64,000 nt of DNA. Origin: Streptomyces sp. JJ66 (GTDB taxonomy: Bacteria > Actinomycetota > Actinomycetes > Streptomycetales > Streptomycetaceae). The notes beneath the pieces were generated by a model. That model was not told where the DNA came from and made no database searches. It saw only the letters and a program-made list of their open reading frames with translations. Shown in pieces: positions 49,709-58,909 of this stretch; the first letter of the stretch is position 1, and each line of letters starts with the position of its first letter. A program made the position numbers and the translations under genes. The stretch covers positions 29,074 to 93,073 of the forward strand of contig NZ_JAEVFI010000011.1 of assembly GCF_019303495.1 (NCBI RefSeq), given 5' to 3'.

Positions 49709-50014
49709 TTACTTGGCCTTCTCGAGGATCTCGACGACGCGCCAGCGCTTGGTGGCGGACAGCGGCCGGGTCTCCATCAGGAGAACGCGGTCGCCGACAC
49801 CGGCGGCGTTCTGCTCGTCGTGCGCCTTGAGCTTGTTGGTACGGCGGATGACCTTGCCGTACAGCGCGTGCTTGACGCGGTCCTCGACGGCGACGACGAC
49901 GGTCTTGTCCATCTTGTCGCTGACGACCAGACCCTCGCGGGTCTTGCGGAAGCCGCGCTGCTCGTTGCCCGCGGCGGAGCCGCTGTTGTTCTCAGTCACA
50001 TTCGTCTCGCTCAT
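49709..50014 (-). CDS. rpsQ: 30S ribosomal protein S17
   Basis: A 101-aa protein with an acidic/polar N-terminal extension ([20 protein letters not shown]). The OB-fold follows: [39 protein letters not shown] and [16 protein letters not shown]. The ATG overlaps the rpmC stop by 1 nt. It is the last gene of the S10 group in bacterial nomenclature. Confidence 0.97.
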   Translation of the reverse strand: MSETNVTENNSGSAAGNEQRGFRKTREGLVVSDKMDKTVVVAVEDRVKHALYGKVIRRTNKLKAHDEQNAAGVGDRVLLMETRPLSATKRWRVVEILEKAK

Positions 50015-50238
50015 CAGGCGCTCTCCACCGTCTCGATGCCGAGCTCGCGCTCCCGCATCAGGGTGTAGATCCGGGCGATGTCCTTGCGGACGGCCTTCAG
50101 CCGGCTGTTGTTCTCCAGCTGACCGGTAGCCGCCTGGAAGCGGAGCTTGAACAGCTCCTCCTTGGCGTCGCGCAGCTTTCCAACGAGCTCCTCGTTGTTC
50201 AGCTCACGCAGCTCGCTGGCCTTGGTACCGGCCGCCAT
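50014..50238 (-). CDS. rpmC: 50S ribosomal protein L29
   Basis: A 74-aa helical-hairpin protein starting [20 protein letters not shown], with [20 protein letters not shown] and the usual [14 protein letters not shown]. Its ATG overlaps the rplP stop by 1 nt. It binds near the exit tunnel, at the signal recognition particle docking site. Confidence 0.96.
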   Translation of the reverse strand: MAAGTKASELRELNNEELVGKLRDAKEELFKLRFQAATGQLENNSRLKAVRKDIARIYTLMRERELGIETVESA

Positions 50239-50657
50239 CACGACTCACCTGCCTCGCGCCGCACGATCCGGCACTTCATCGGAAGCTTGTGAGCAGCGCG
50301 GGTAAGCGCCTCACGAGCAATCTTCTCGTTCGGGTAGGACAGCTCGAACATCACCCGGCCGGGCTTGACGTTCGCGACCCACCACTCCGGCGAACCCTTA
50401 CCGGAACCCATGCGGGTCTCGGCGGGCTTCTTGGTCAGCGGACGGTCCGGGTAGATGTTGATCCAGACCTTGCCACCACGCTTGATGTGACGCGTCATGG
50501 CGATACGAGCGGCCTCGATCTGCCGGTTCGTCACGTAGGCGGGCGTCACGGCCTGGATGCCGAACTCGCCGAACGCGACCTCGGTACCGCCCTTGGCCAT
50601 TCCGGACCGCTTGGGGTGGTGCTGCTTGCGGTGCTTGACCCTGCGGGGGATCAGCAT
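50238..50657 (-). CDS. rplP: 50S ribosomal protein L16
   Basis: A 139-aa protein starting [20 protein letters not shown], with [20 protein letters not shown] and [20 protein letters not shown]. It is located near the A-site tRNA elbow and is a known target region for orthosomycins. It begins 5 nt after rpsC. Confidence 0.97.
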   Translation of the reverse strand: MLIPRRVKHRKQHHPKRSGMAKGGTEVAFGEFGIQAVTPAYVTNRQIEAARIAMTRHIKRGGKVWINIYPDRPLTKKPAETRMGSGKGSPEWWVANVKPGRVMFELSYPNEKIAREALTRAAHKLPMKCRIVRREAGES

Positions 50658-50662
50658 GGCGG

Positions 50663-51490
50663 TCAGGCCTCCTGTCCGGTGCTCTCAGCCGGAGCGGCGG
50701 CGGCAGGCGCCTCGGCCTTGGGGGCCTCGGCGGCAGCCTGCTGCTGCTGCGGCTTGCGGCCACGGCGCTCGCCGCCACCGCCACCCCGGCGCGGACGGTC
50801 GCTGCCGCCACGGGAGGGACGGTTACCGGCGCGCGCGGCGGCGTTCTCGGCACGGACCTCGGCGATGTTCTTCACGTCGCCCTTGTAGATCCACACCTTG
50901 ACGCCGATGCGGCCGAAGGTGGTCTTGGCCTCGAAGAAGCCGTAGTCGACATTCGCGCGGAGCGTGTGCAGCGGCACCCGGCCCTCGCGGTAGAACTCCG
51001 AGCGCGACATCTCAGCACCGCCGAGACGGCCGCCGCACTGGATCTTGATGCCCTTGGCCCCGGCCTTCATCGTCGACTGCATGCTCTTGCGCATGGCGCG
51101 ACGGAAGGAGACGCGGGAGGACAGCTGCTCGGCGACGGCCTGGGCCACCAGCTGAGCGTCCAGCTCCGGGTTCTTCACCTCAAGGATGTTGAACTGGATC
51201 TGCTTGCCGGTGAGCTTCTCCAGCTTGCCCCGGATGCGCTCCGCCTCGGCGCCACGGCGGCCGATGACGATGCCCGGACGCGCGGTGTGCACGTCCACGC
51301 GCACGCGGTCGCGGGTGCGCTCGATCTCCACCTTGGAGATGCCGGCCCGCTCCATGCCCTGCGTGAGCAGGCGGCGGATCTCGACGTCTTCCTTGATGTA
51401 GTCCTTGTAGAGCTTGTCGGCGTACCAGCGGGACTTGAAGTCCGTGGTGATGCCGAGGCGGAACCCGTGCGGGTTAACCTTCTGGCCCAT
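50663..51490 (-). CDS. rpsC: 30S ribosomal protein S3
   Basis: A 275-aa protein starting [20 protein letters not shown]. The KH domain (about 38-110) includes [40 protein letters not shown] and [11 protein letters not shown] are conserved. A Gly/Arg- then Gln/Ala-rich C-terminal tail of about 55 residues ([20 protein letters not shown] and beyond) is typical of actinobacteria. The start overlaps the rplV stop by 1 nt. Confidence 0.97.
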   Translation of the reverse strand: MGQKVNPHGFRLGITTDFKSRWYADKLYKDYIKEDVEIRRLLTQGMERAGISKVEIERTRDRVRVDVHTARPGIVIGRRGAEAERIRGKLEKLTGKQIQFNILEVKNPELDAQLVAQAVAEQLSSRVSFRRAMRKSMQSTMKAGAKGIKIQCGGRLGGAEMSRSEFYREGRVPLHTLRANVDYGFFEAKTTFGRIGVKVWIYKGDVKNIAEVRAENAAARAGNRPSRGGSDRPRRGGGGGERRGRKPQQQQAAAEAPKAEAPAAAAPAESTGQEA

Positions 51491-51837
51491 TACCGGGTCC
51501 CTTCCTTGGCTCCGACGACCACCGTGATGTGGCTGGTCCGCTTGCGAATCCGGTAGGCGCGACCCTGGGCGCGCGGACGGAAACGCTTCAGGGTCGGGCC
51601 CTCATCGACGTAAGCCTCCTTGACGAACAGGGTGCTGGCGTCGGTGTGGTCGTAGTTGTGCGCGGCGTTGGCGATGGCGCTGTCGAGCACCTTGCCTACC
51701 GGCACGCTCGCGGCCTGCGGAGTGAAACGCAGGACCGCCTGAGCCTCCGTGGCGTCCATGCCACGGACAAGGTCCACCACCCGGCGGGCCTTCATGGGCG
51801 TGACGCGCACATAGCGCGCCTGGGCCCTGGCTTCCAT
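51490..51837 (-). CDS. rplV: 50S ribosomal protein L22
   Basis: A 115-aa protein starting [20 protein letters not shown]. The hairpin loop lining the exit tunnel ([18 protein letters not shown]) is intact, which is the region altered in some macrolide-resistant mutants. The ATG has a GAAGGGA site; an upstream in-frame Met (MTDTEGTT) is rejected on length. Confidence 0.96.
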   Translation of the reverse strand: MEARAQARYVRVTPMKARRVVDLVRGMDATEAQAVLRFTPQAASVPVGKVLDSAIANAAHNYDHTDASTLFVKEAYVDEGPTLKRFRPRAQGRAYRIRKRTSHITVVVGAKEGTR

Positions 51838-51880
51838 GGTTGTCCCTTCGGTGTCAGTCATAGTCGTTGCACTCCGCCGA

Positions 51881-52162
51881 TCAGCGACGACGCGACTTGC
51901 GGTCGTCCTTCACGTGGCCGCGGAAGGTGCGGGTCGGCGCGAACTCGCCGAGCTTGTGGCCGACCATCGACTCGGTGACGAACACCGGGACGTGCTTGCG
52001 GCCGTCGTGCACCGCGATCGTGTGGCCGAGCATGGCCGGGACGATCATCGAGCGGCGGGACCAGGTCTTGATGACGTTCTTGGAGCCTGCGTCGTTCTGC
52101 GTGTCCACCTTCTTGATCAGGTGGTCGTCGACGAAGGGCCCCTTCTTGAGACTGCGCGGCAT
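51881..52162 (-). CDS. rpsS: 30S ribosomal protein S19
   Basis: A 93-aa protein starting [20 protein letters not shown], with [20 protein letters not shown] and [20 protein letters not shown]. Length is exactly that expected. It starts 14 nt after rplB. Confidence 0.97.
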   Translation of the reverse strand: MPRSLKKGPFVDDHLIKKVDTQNDAGSKNVIKTWSRRSMIVPAMLGHTIAVHDGRKHVPVFVTESMVGHKLGEFAPTRTFRGHVKDDRKSRRR

Positions 52163-52176
52163 CGAAAACCCGCCTC

Positions 52177-53013
52177 CTAGCGCTTCTTGTTCGTCTTGCG
52201 GCGGCGGACGATGTACTTGTTGCTGGCCTTCTTCGGCGAGCGCGTACGTCCTTCCTTCTGACCCCACGGGGACACCGGGTGGCGTCCACCGGAGGTCCGG
52301 CCCTCACCACCACCGTGCGGGTGGTCGATCGGGTTCATCACGACGCCGCGGACGGTCGGGCGGACGCCCAGCCAGCGCTTGCGGCCCGCCTTGCCCCAGT
52401 TGATGTTCGACTGCTCGGCGTTGCCGACCTCGCCGACGGTGGCGCGGCAGCGGACGTCAACCAGGCGGATCTCACCGGACGGCATGCGCAGGTGGGCCAT
52501 GGAGCCCTCCCGCGCCAGCAGCTGCACGGCGGCACCCGCGGAGCGGGCGAACTTCGCGCCGCCGCCGGGCCGCAGCTCGATGGCGTGGATGGTCGTACCG
52601 ACCGGGATGTTGCGCAGCGGCAGGTTGTTGCCCGGCTTGATGTCGGCCCCGGGGCCGTTCTCCACCCGGTCGCCCTGCTGGATGCCGCGCGGCGCGAGGA
52701 TGTAGCGCTTCTCGCCGTCGGCGTAGTGCAGCAGCGCGATGCGCGCGGTGCGGTTGGGGTCGTACTCGATGTGCGCGACCTTGGCCGGCACGCCGTCCTT
52801 GTCGTGCCGACGGAAGTCGATCACGCGGTAGGCGCGCTTGTGGCCACCGCCCTGGTGGCGGACGGTCACACGACCGGCGTTGTTACGGCCGCCCTTGCTG
52901 TGCAGCGGGCGGACCAGCGACTTCTCCGGCGTGGACCGCGTGATCTCGACGAAGTCGGCGACGCTGGCGCCACGACGGCCAGGAGTCGTCGGCTTGTACT
53001 TGCGGATACCCAT
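52177..53013 (-). CDS. rplB: 50S ribosomal protein L2
   Basis: A 278-aa protein, essential for subunit association and the peptidyl-transferase centre. It starts [40 protein letters not shown] contains the conserved His in the peptidyl-transferase proximal loop. The C-terminal tail ends [10 protein letters not shown]. It lies 39 nt after rplW. Confidence 0.98.
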   Translation of the reverse strand: MGIRKYKPTTPGRRGASVADFVEITRSTPEKSLVRPLHSKGGRNNAGRVTVRHQGGGHKRAYRVIDFRRHDKDGVPAKVAHIEYDPNRTARIALLHYADGEKRYILAPRGIQQGDRVENGPGADIKPGNNLPLRNIPVGTTIHAIELRPGGGAKFARSAGAAVQLLAREGSMAHLRMPSGEIRLVDVRCRATVGEVGNAEQSNINWGKAGRKRWLGVRPTVRGVVMNPIDHPHGGGEGRTSGGRHPVSPWGQKEGRTRSPKKASNKYIVRRRKTNKKR

Positions 53014-53052
53014 TTCTCAGTCCTCGTCCGATATCGGACGACTCGACCTCCG

Positions 53053-53385
53053 TTAGGAGACCGGGCCGCCGAAGATGTCGATACGGTCGCCCTCGGCGAG
53101 GGTCACGATGGCGCGCTTGGTGTCGGCGCGCTTGCCGTAGCCGGTGCGGGTGCGCTTGCGCTTGCCCTGCCGGTTGATCGTGTTGACCCCGGTGACCTTG
53201 ACCGAGAAGACCGCCTCGACGGCCTGCTTGATCTGGGTCTTGTTGGCACGCGGGTGGACGATGAACGTGTACTTGTTCTCGTCCAGCAGCGCGTAGCTCT
53301 TCTCCGAGACCACGGGCTTGAGCAGGATGTCCCGGTGGTCCGTGAACGTCGCGCTGGTCACCGCGGTGGTGGTTGCCTCGCTCAT
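53053..53385 (-). CDS. rplW: 50S ribosomal protein L23
   Basis: A 110-aa protein at the tunnel exit that docks trigger factor. [20 protein letters not shown] and [20 protein letters not shown] are typical, with [20 protein letters not shown] in the loop. The start overlaps the rplD stop by 1 nt. Confidence 0.97.
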   Translation of the reverse strand: MSEATTTAVTSATFTDHRDILLKPVVSEKSYALLDENKYTFIVHPRANKTQIKQAVEAVFSVKVTGVNTINRQGKRKRTRTGYGKRADTKRAIVTLAEGDRIDIFGGPVS

Positions 53386-54068
53386 CAGGCGTCGCTCCCT
53401 TCAGAGCCGTTCAGCTCGGCCTCGGAAGCGGTGGCCTTGGCGGCCTTGGCGGGCCCGGCGACGAAGGCGTCGTAGGCGGCCTTGGTGAAGACCACGTCGT
53501 CGGAGACGAGCACGTCGTACGTGTTCAGCTGGCCCGGCTCCAGGATGTGCACCTGGGGCAGGTTGCGGGCGGACAGCCACGCGGCCTCGTCGGACCGGTC
53601 GGCGACCAGGAGCACGTTCTTGCGCTCGGTCAGCTTGCCGAACAGGGTCTTGGCGGCCTTGGTGGACACGTCGCCTTCGACCACGCCGGAGACGACGTGG
53701 ACGCGGTTGTGGCGGGCCCGGTCGGAGAGGGCACCGCGCAGGGCGGCGGCCTTCATCTTCTTCGGGGTCCGCTGGGAGTAGTCACGCGGCACGGGACCGT
53801 GCACGACGCCACCGCCGGCGAACTGCGGCGCCCGGATCGAACCCTGGCGCGCGCGGCCGGTGCCCTTCTGGCGGTACGGCTTCTTGCCACCGCCGCGGAC
53901 CTCGCCACGGGACTTGGTCTTGTGCGTGCCCTGGCGGGCAGCGGCCAGCTGGGCGACGACGACCTGGTGGATCAGCGGAACGCTGACCTTCGCGTCGAAG
54001 ATCTCCGCGGGGAGCTCGACGGTCCCGGCCTTGTCGCCTGCCGGCGAAAGGATGTCAATGGTGCTCAT
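53385..54068 (-). CDS. rplD: 50S ribosomal protein L4
   Basis: A 227-aa protein. The start [20 protein letters not shown] is canonical for actinobacteria. The internal loop with [20 protein letters not shown] and [19 protein letters not shown] reaches the exit tunnel and is the macrolide-sensitivity loop. In E. coli L4 represses its own operon. The C-terminal tail is Ala/Glu-rich. It starts 4 nt after rplC. Confidence 0.97.
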   Translation of the reverse strand: MSTIDILSPAGDKAGTVELPAEIFDAKVSVPLIHQVVVAQLAAARQGTHKTKSRGEVRGGGKKPYRQKGTGRARQGSIRAPQFAGGGVVHGPVPRDYSQRTPKKMKAAALRGALSDRARHNRVHVVSGVVEGDVSTKAAKTLFGKLTERKNVLLVADRSDEAAWLSARNLPQVHILEPGQLNTYDVLVSDDVVFTKAAYDAFVAGPAKAAKATASEAELNGSEGSDA

Positions 54069-54072
54069 TACC

Positions 54073-54717
54073 TCAGGCCCCCTTGGCCGCAGTACGGACC
54101 AGGACGAGGCCGCCGTTCGGACCGGGGACGGCGCCCTTGATGAGCAGCAGTCCCTTCTCCGCGTCAACGGCGTGGACGGTCAGGTTCTGGGTGGTGACCC
54201 GCTCGTTACCCATGCGGCCCGCCATCTTCATACCCTTGAAGACGCGGCCGGGGGTGGCGCAGCCGCCGATGGAGCCCGGCTTGCGGTGCACGCGGTGCGC
54301 GCCGTGGGACGCCTTGCCGCCGTGGAAGCCGTGCCGCTTCATGACACCGGCGGTGCCCTTGCCCTTGGACTTGCCGGTCACGTCCACCTTGATGCCGGAG
54401 TCGAACACCTCAGCGGTGATCTCCTGGCCCAGGGTGTACTCGGACGCGTCCTCGGTACGGATCTCCACGAGGTGGCGCCGGGGCGTGACGTCGGCCTGGG
54501 CGAAGTGGCCCTTGAGGGGCTTGTTCACCTTGCGCGGGTCGATCTCGCCGAAGGCGATCTGGACGGCGCCGTAGCCGTCACGGTCTGCGGTGCGCACCTG
54601 GGTGACGACACACGGCCCGGCCTTGACGACGGTCACTGGGACGACACGGTTGTTCTCGTCCCAGACCTGGGTCATGCCGAGCTTCTCGCCCAGGAGGCCC
54701 TTGATCTGCTTAGCCAT
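54073..54717 (-). CDS. rplC: 50S ribosomal protein L3
   Basis: A 214-aa protein starting [20 protein letters not shown]. The loop reaching the peptidyl-transferase centre includes [20 protein letters not shown] and [13 protein letters not shown]. It starts 13 nt after rpsJ. Confidence 0.97.
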   Translation of the reverse strand: MAKQIKGLLGEKLGMTQVWDENNRVVPVTVVKAGPCVVTQVRTADRDGYGAVQIAFGEIDPRKVNKPLKGHFAQADVTPRRHLVEIRTEDASEYTLGQEITAEVFDSGIKVDVTGKSKGKGTAGVMKRHGFHGGKASHGAHRVHRKPGSIGGCATPGRVFKGMKMAGRMGNERVTTQNLTVHAVDAEKGLLLIKGAVPGPNGGLVLVRTAAKGA

Positions 54718-54730
54718 CTTCCCGCACCCC

Positions 54731-55039
54731 TCAGAGCTTGATCTCGATGTCAACGCCGGCCGGGAGGTCCAGGCGCATCAGCGAGTCAACGGTCTTGGGC
54801 GTCGGGTCGAGGATGTCGATCAGACGCTTGTGGGTGCGCATCTCGAAGTGCTCGCGCGAGTCCTTGTACTTGTGCGGCGACTTGATGACGCAGTACACGT
54901 TCTTCTCAGTGGGCAGCGGCACCGGGCCTGCGACCGACGCACCGGTGCGGGTCACCGTCTCGACGATCTTCTTCGCCGAGTTGTCGATGACCTCGTGGTC
55001 GTAGGCCTTGAGCCGGATGCGGATCTTCTGTCCCGCCAT
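54731..55039 (-). CDS. rpsJ: 30S ribosomal protein S10
   Basis: A 102-aa protein that also forms part of the transcription antitermination complex with NusB. It starts [20 protein letters not shown] and has [20 protein letters not shown] and [20 protein letters not shown]. It is the first gene of the S10 operon, with a long 5' leader upstream. Confidence 0.98.
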   Translation of the reverse strand: MAGQKIRIRLKAYDHEVIDNSAKKIVETVTRTGASVAGPVPLPTEKNVYCVIKSPHKYKDSREHFEMRTHKRLIDILDPTPKTVDSLMRLDLPAGVDIEIKL

Positions 55040-55686
55040 GGCTACTTCGTAGTCCTGTCTCTCGTAACGCTCTGGAACCCGGCGGCTTCCTCGGCCCCCT
55101 GCCCGCGACCTCCGACCCACGCGGTCGGGCGTGTCGCAACCCCTCTCGTACGTCACCGCTCACGCGGAACCCTCGATGGGGAGGAGCCGGGGGAAAGAGA
55201 CCCACCGGGTGCCTGGTTAAAAGCCCCTCCCGCGCTTCCCGGAAGATTCCCGTACTTCCGCCCCTGACGAGGGGCGACGAATACGTGGGACTCGCTTCCA
55301 GTCCTCCCGGCGGGAGGCGCACGGCATCGGCACTCAACCGAGCAACCGGAACAGTGTGCCATACAGGACAGAGGGGTTGCCAATCGGCCCGGGGTGGCCC
55401 TCCCCACCCGCCCCGACCCCTGCCGGAGGCAGGCCCGCCCCGCGCCCGCCCGCCACCCGGCGGCGGGCGGGGGCCGCCGGTGGCGGGGCGGGGTGGCCGG
55501 GGGCCGGGGGCGAAGGGGCGGGGGGCCGGGGTCGAAGCGACGAGGCCGAGGGCGCCACCCCCGGAGGGCGGGAGCATGGCCGTCCTGCCTGGCCGCTACA
55601 CCTCCGCGCAGCTGTGCCCTCGTCGCGGACGGAACCGTGCGCGACAGTCCAGAGGCGGCAACGGGTTCACCCGGCCCCGCAGCGCC
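55040..55686 (-). promoter_or_regulatory. rpsJ leader/promoter region with GC-rich hairpin
   Basis: A 647-nt region without a gene, between the Cys-rich membrane protein and rpsJ. On the minus strand, TTGGCA at about 55379-55384 followed by GTATGG or CACACT about 15-20 nt on may be the S10 operon promoter, but the match is weak. At 55445-55471 perfect 10-bp arms CCCGCCCGCC and GGCGGGCGGG (7-nt loop) probably end the upstream gene. The rpsJ leader itself is about 300 nt and could carry translational regulation sites. Confidence 0.45.
55445..55471 (-). terminator. GC-rich terminator after the Cys-rich membrane protein
   Basis: CCCGCCCGCC and GGCGGGCGGG pair across a 7-nt loop in a very GC-rich stretch downstream of the 417-aa gene. 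The surrounding runs of C and G allow alternative pairings. Confidence 0.5.
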
Positions 55687-56940
55687 TCACGGCTCCGCCC
55701 TCAAGAAGCCAGCGGCACTTTTCACAGGCTCACCGGCTCGGGGTTCCTCCGGTCCCGGGTCCCCGCTCCCGGGTTCCTCCGGCAACCGCAGGTCGGTACA
55801 CCCCTCCCGCCGTACCTGATCCTGCGCGAACGCGGTGACGTACTCACGCAGCAACTCCCGCGCGTTCTGCTCCTCCGCCTCGGACAATCGTTTGCGCCCC
55901 TCGCTCTCCTCTTCTTCCAACTCCGGGAAGTAGGACTCGCCCCAGCCAGCGGCGTAGGCGGTAGTCTCGCCGTCACAATCGGCGACGGCCCATGCCTGGC
56001 TGTGCCCCAGGTACGGTTCTCCCGGGTCATCGTGCCCCGTGAGCAGCCGGAGAGGCGACTGCTGCACACCGAGCGCCCCGGCCAGGTGACCACGCCACGT
56101 GGTGAGCTCCACCAGCGCTTCCCCCACGCCCCGGTGGTCGTTTCCAGCGGCAGCCCCCTGCCCGCCCTCGTCCGGCGCGAACAGAGTGCACCGCCCGATC
56201 ACTCCGCCCTCGGCTATGGCCATGCGCACCGTGCCTTCCCGGCCCTCAGCGGGCACACGGGCAGTGGCGAGGGCATCGCAAGCGGTGCCCTTGGTCTCAG
56301 CCCGGGCCACGTAGGTCCCCGGGTCCGGAAGTTCATCCTGGGACGGCACGGTCAGCGGTTCGCCCCCGCATTCGAACTTCTCCGCGACCATGTTGGCCAT
56401 GCGGACCGCGAGCCGCAGCGTGGCCGCCCGTTCGGCATCGCTCTCGATCGAGTCCACCTGAGTCTCCACCAGCAGTCTGGAGCGATCCCCCGCTGAATCC
56501 TCCCGAGCACCCGGACACGTGGGCATCAGGTACACCCTGTGGTGGCGTCCCTCCACACCGGGCAGCTCACCCGGCAGCAGGGCAAGAGGCGCGTAAGCCA
56601 AGCCGTAAAGAGGTACGCGAATCGGAACATCTGCTTCGGCGCGGTACGCCGTCACCCTCACAACGGCACGGTTCTCCTCATTTCCCAGCCAGCACTGGTA
56701 CGTCCCTTCCTCCTCATCGAAGGACTCGCGCTGCGTCTCGAACGACTCCTCCGTGCGCACCGTGTCAAGGTCATCCCACGACAGCTCGCCCCCGCACGCC
56801 TGGCGCACCACCCACCATTCCTTCATGTGGCCACCCCACCCCGGGAGCACCCCCACGAACAACAAGATCGACACACACAGAAGGGGCAACCACCACTTCT
56901 GATTCCGCCGAGCCCAGTCCCCGCCCTCTTCTTCACTCAC
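55687..56940 (-). CDS. Membrane-anchored Cys-rich protein of unknown function
   Basis: A 417-aa protein from a GTG start (VSEEEGGDWARRNQ). One transmembrane helix (WWLPLLCVSILLFVGVLPGW, about residues 16-35) is followed by an extracytoplasmic domain with several Cys: ACGGELSWDD and YQCWLGNEE in the first part, CGGEPLTVP, and CDALATARV through VIGRCTLF and VADCDGETTAYAAGWG. The spaced Cys and the CGG...C pattern suggest two related modules and loosely resemble the lipoproteins upstream in the operon. The C-terminus is acidic and Pro-rich. I do not recognise a named family. A gap of 217 nt separates it from the lipoprotein cluster, so it may be a separate unit. Confidence 0.75.
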   Translation of the reverse strand: MSEEEGGDWARRNQKWWLPLLCVSILLFVGVLPGWGGHMKEWWVVRQACGGELSWDDLDTVRTEESFETQRESFDEEEGTYQCWLGNEENRAVVRVTAYRAEADVPIRVPLYGLAYAPLALLPGELPGVEGRHHRVYLMPTCPGAREDSAGDRSRLLVETQVDSIESDAERAATLRLAVRMANMVAEKFECGGEPLTVPSQDELPDPGTYVARAETKGTACDALATARVPAEGREGTVRMAIAEGGVIGRCTLFAPDEGGQGAAAGNDHRGVGEALVELTTWRGHLAGALGVQQSPLRLLTGHDDPGEPYLGHSQAWAVADCDGETTAYAAGWGESYFPELEEEESEGRKRLSEAEEQNARELLREYVTAFAQDQVRREGCTDLRLPEEPGSGDPGPEEPRAGEPVKSAAGFLRAEP

Positions 56941-57157
56941 TCCGGTATCACTTTCTCCCCAGCGCGATCCCCACACCCGCCCACCTACTCGCCTATCGTG
57001 CCACACTGCGCTCGCCCGCAAAGTCACATTTTTACGTGCAGGAGGAGATCACGACAGCGGTGTTCACCACTGCCAAATTCACAGCTTTCTCAAAGTGCTC
57101 CACCCTGAAGCCCCTCTCCCGAATCTTAGGCCCCTAGCAGGCTATAGCGCCTCGCCA

Positions 57158-57685
57158 TTACTTCACAGAGGGGCACTCCAGTTCCTGCAGAGCTCCAGCC
57201 ATGTAGTCCACAAGGAACCGGGATACATCAGCAGGCGGAGCAGTGCGCGGGGTCCCGTACGGCGGCGCCAGGCTTACTTTTCCGATGACATAGGGCCGTT
57301 CCGCAAGACCACACTTGGCGATAATCACCGCATCGTCGCTATCGACTCCTCCTTTTCCTGTGAATTCTAGAGCAATATCTTCCCCATTGTTGAATTTTTC
57401 CGAATATTCTTCGAGGGGATGGTGGAATTTTTTTTCCCGGCTGAAGGTGATGCGAACCTCTGGATCGCCGTCAACCTCCAACGTGCAGTTATCCCACTGC
57501 ACCGGCAGCGCGTGCCCTCTTTGCGTGAGCTCCTCTCCATCGGTCAGAAGCGCACGGACCACTTCCTCCCGCATCGGCACGCCACACACCCGGTCCGGAA
57601 CCGCGTATTTGTCATCCTCGAATGCACAACTCGTTATACCGGGCAGCGAAAAAAGTGCCATCGCCCACCCCGCTCTGCGCTTCAT
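57158..57685 (-). CDS. Cys-rich lipoprotein, copy 3 of the tandem set
   Basis: A 175-aa predicted lipoprotein. The signal MKRRAGWAMALFSLPGITSC contains the lipobox ITSC. The mature part has four further Cys in VCGVPMREEVVRAL, WDNCTLEVDGD, DDAVIIAKCGLAERPYVIG and LQELECPS. This layout is shared with the two preceding genes; the closest match is the 180-aa protein (VCGVP, AxCGLxERPYVI and VDYMAGALQEL all conserved). Its function is unknown. Codons include several with A/T third bases (for example GAT ATT GCT CTA), unlike the flanking housekeeping genes. A GGAGACAGGCGAAC ribosome binding site region precedes the ATG. Confidence 0.78.
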   Translation of the reverse strand: MKRRAGWAMALFSLPGITSCAFEDDKYAVPDRVCGVPMREEVVRALLTDGEELTQRGHALPVQWDNCTLEVDGDPEVRITFSREKKFHHPLEEYSEKFNNGEDIALEFTGKGGVDSDDAVIIAKCGLAERPYVIGKVSLAPPYGTPRTAPPADVSRFLVDYMAGALQELECPSVK

Positions 57686-57751
57686 GTTCGCCTGTCTCCA
57701 GCCTTCCCAGTGAAGCGACTGAATAGCCCAAGAGTTCCGCCCACCTGTAGC

Positions 57752-58363
57752 CTACTGGGCCGCAGGGCTCGTTTCCTCTCCGAGGCTTCCCTCAGCGCCG
57801 CACTGGAGCTTCTTCCAAGCGGCATGAGTAAACTGCACTGTGAATTCTTCGATGTACTCACGCCGCTCCACCATACCCTCCGTCGGCGTTTCCCAGAAAC
57901 GGGTGTCCACAATGAAGTATTTATCGAGCAGACCTGCACATTCAGCAATCACCATCGCACTATCATCGCCGAATGCTGCTTTCCCCGGAAAAGGCAACCG
58001 CTCCACCACTTCCCGGTTTTTGAGTTTTTTCTTCGCCGGGTCATGAAAATAATTTACTGCCGGACTGAAAGTGAGATGAGCATCCAGTTTATCCTTAATT
58101 CCGATGAGGCAGGTGTCGCGAACACTGGGAAGCCCTGGACCTGCTTCTTCAAATTCCTCACCGTCTTGAAGTGGTGCAGGGAATAGATTCTGATCCATAG
58201 TGACACCACAAACAGAAACCGGTTCCTCAGGCTGCCGATTTTCACCACAGCCAGTCGCGAAGTTGGCCGAAAACAACACCACCAGGATGCCAGTTGTAAA
58301 ATTCCGAGTATGCCAATTCCGGCTGGAAACCGCTTCCACCGCACCATGCGAGCCATAGCGCAC
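57752..58363 (-). CDS. Cys-rich lipoprotein, copy 2 of the tandem set
   Basis: A 203-aa predicted lipoprotein. A GTG start has GGAG within the end of the preceding gene. A signal segment (TGILVVLFSANFATGC, lipobox-like ATGC) leads to the mature part with VCGVTMDQNLF, RDTCLIGIKDK, SAMVIAECAGLL and LQCGAEG. The Cys pattern matches its neighbours but the sequence has diverged more (for example AGLLDKYFIVD replaces CGLPERPYVI). A DD(S)A acidic motif precedes the third Cys in all three copies. It begins 3 nt after the stop of copy 1. Confidence 0.72.
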   Translation of the reverse strand: MRYGSHGAVEAVSSRNWHTRNFTTGILVVLFSANFATGCGENRQPEEPVSVCGVTMDQNLFPAPLQDGEEFEEAGPGLPSVRDTCLIGIKDKLDAHLTFSPAVNYFHDPAKKKLKNREVVERLPFPGKAAFGDDSAMVIAECAGLLDKYFIVDTRFWETPTEGMVERREYIEEFTVQFTHAAWKKLQCGAEGSLGEETSPAAQ

Positions 58364-58366
58364 TGG

Positions 58367-58909
58367 TCATGACTCCGCAGAGGGGCAGTTCAGTTCCTGC
58401 AGAGCTCCGGCCATGTAGTCCACGGCGAAACGCTCCAAGTCACTTCGAGGAGCAGAGGCGGTTACTCCGCCCGGAGGGGGAACCTGTATATGGGTGATAA
58501 CGTAGGGGCGTTCAGGCAGTCCACACTCGGCGATAATTATCGCATAATCATCATCCAGTGCGCCAGAACCAGTAAAACTCAGAGGAATATTCTCACCGTT
58601 GTGAAAATTTCTCGAATATTCATGCAACGGGTCATAAAACTTTTCTTCCTTACTGAAGGAAAATCTGACCGCTGGCCTATCGTCTACCAGCAGGCCACAG
58701 ATGTTGTACTTCTCCGGCAACGACTCACCGTACTGAACTAGCTTTGCTCCGCTCGGCAGGACAGCGCGGACGACGCCCTCACGCAACGGCACACCACACA
58801 CGTACTCTGGTACGGCGTACTGCTCGTCTCCACGCGAACAACCGGAGACCCCTACCAGAAGGGCCAGAAACAGTAGCCCGCTCGCACTCCTACGCTCCGC
58901 TGAGATCAC
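58367..58909 (-). CDS. Cys-rich lipoprotein, copy 1 of the tandem set
   Basis: A 180-aa predicted lipoprotein with lipobox VSGC (SGLLFLALLVGVSGCSRGD). The mature part contains VCGVPLREGVVRAVL, YNICGLLVDD, DYAIIIAECGLPERPYVIT and VDYMAGALQELNCPS. The four Cys are spaced as in copy 3. The ATG overlaps the stop of the 744-aa gene by 4 nt (ATGA), so the two are translationally coupled. A role as a surface-exposed partner or immunity factor for the large upstream protein is possible but unproven. Confidence 0.78.
   Translation of the reverse strand: MISAERRSASGLLFLALLVGVSGCSRGDEQYAVPEYVCGVPLREGVVRAVLPSGAKLVQYGESLPEKYNICGLLVDDRPAVRFSFSKEEKFYDPLHEYSRNFHNGENIPLSFTGSGALDDDYAIIIAECGLPERPYVITHIQVPPPGGVTASAPRSDLERFAVDYMAGALQELNCPSAES

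Noticed and set aside
55285..56496. A 403-codon plus-strand frame through the rpsJ leader and the Cys-rich gene
   Set aside because: It spans a terminator and an antisense coding region, with no domain or ribosome binding site.
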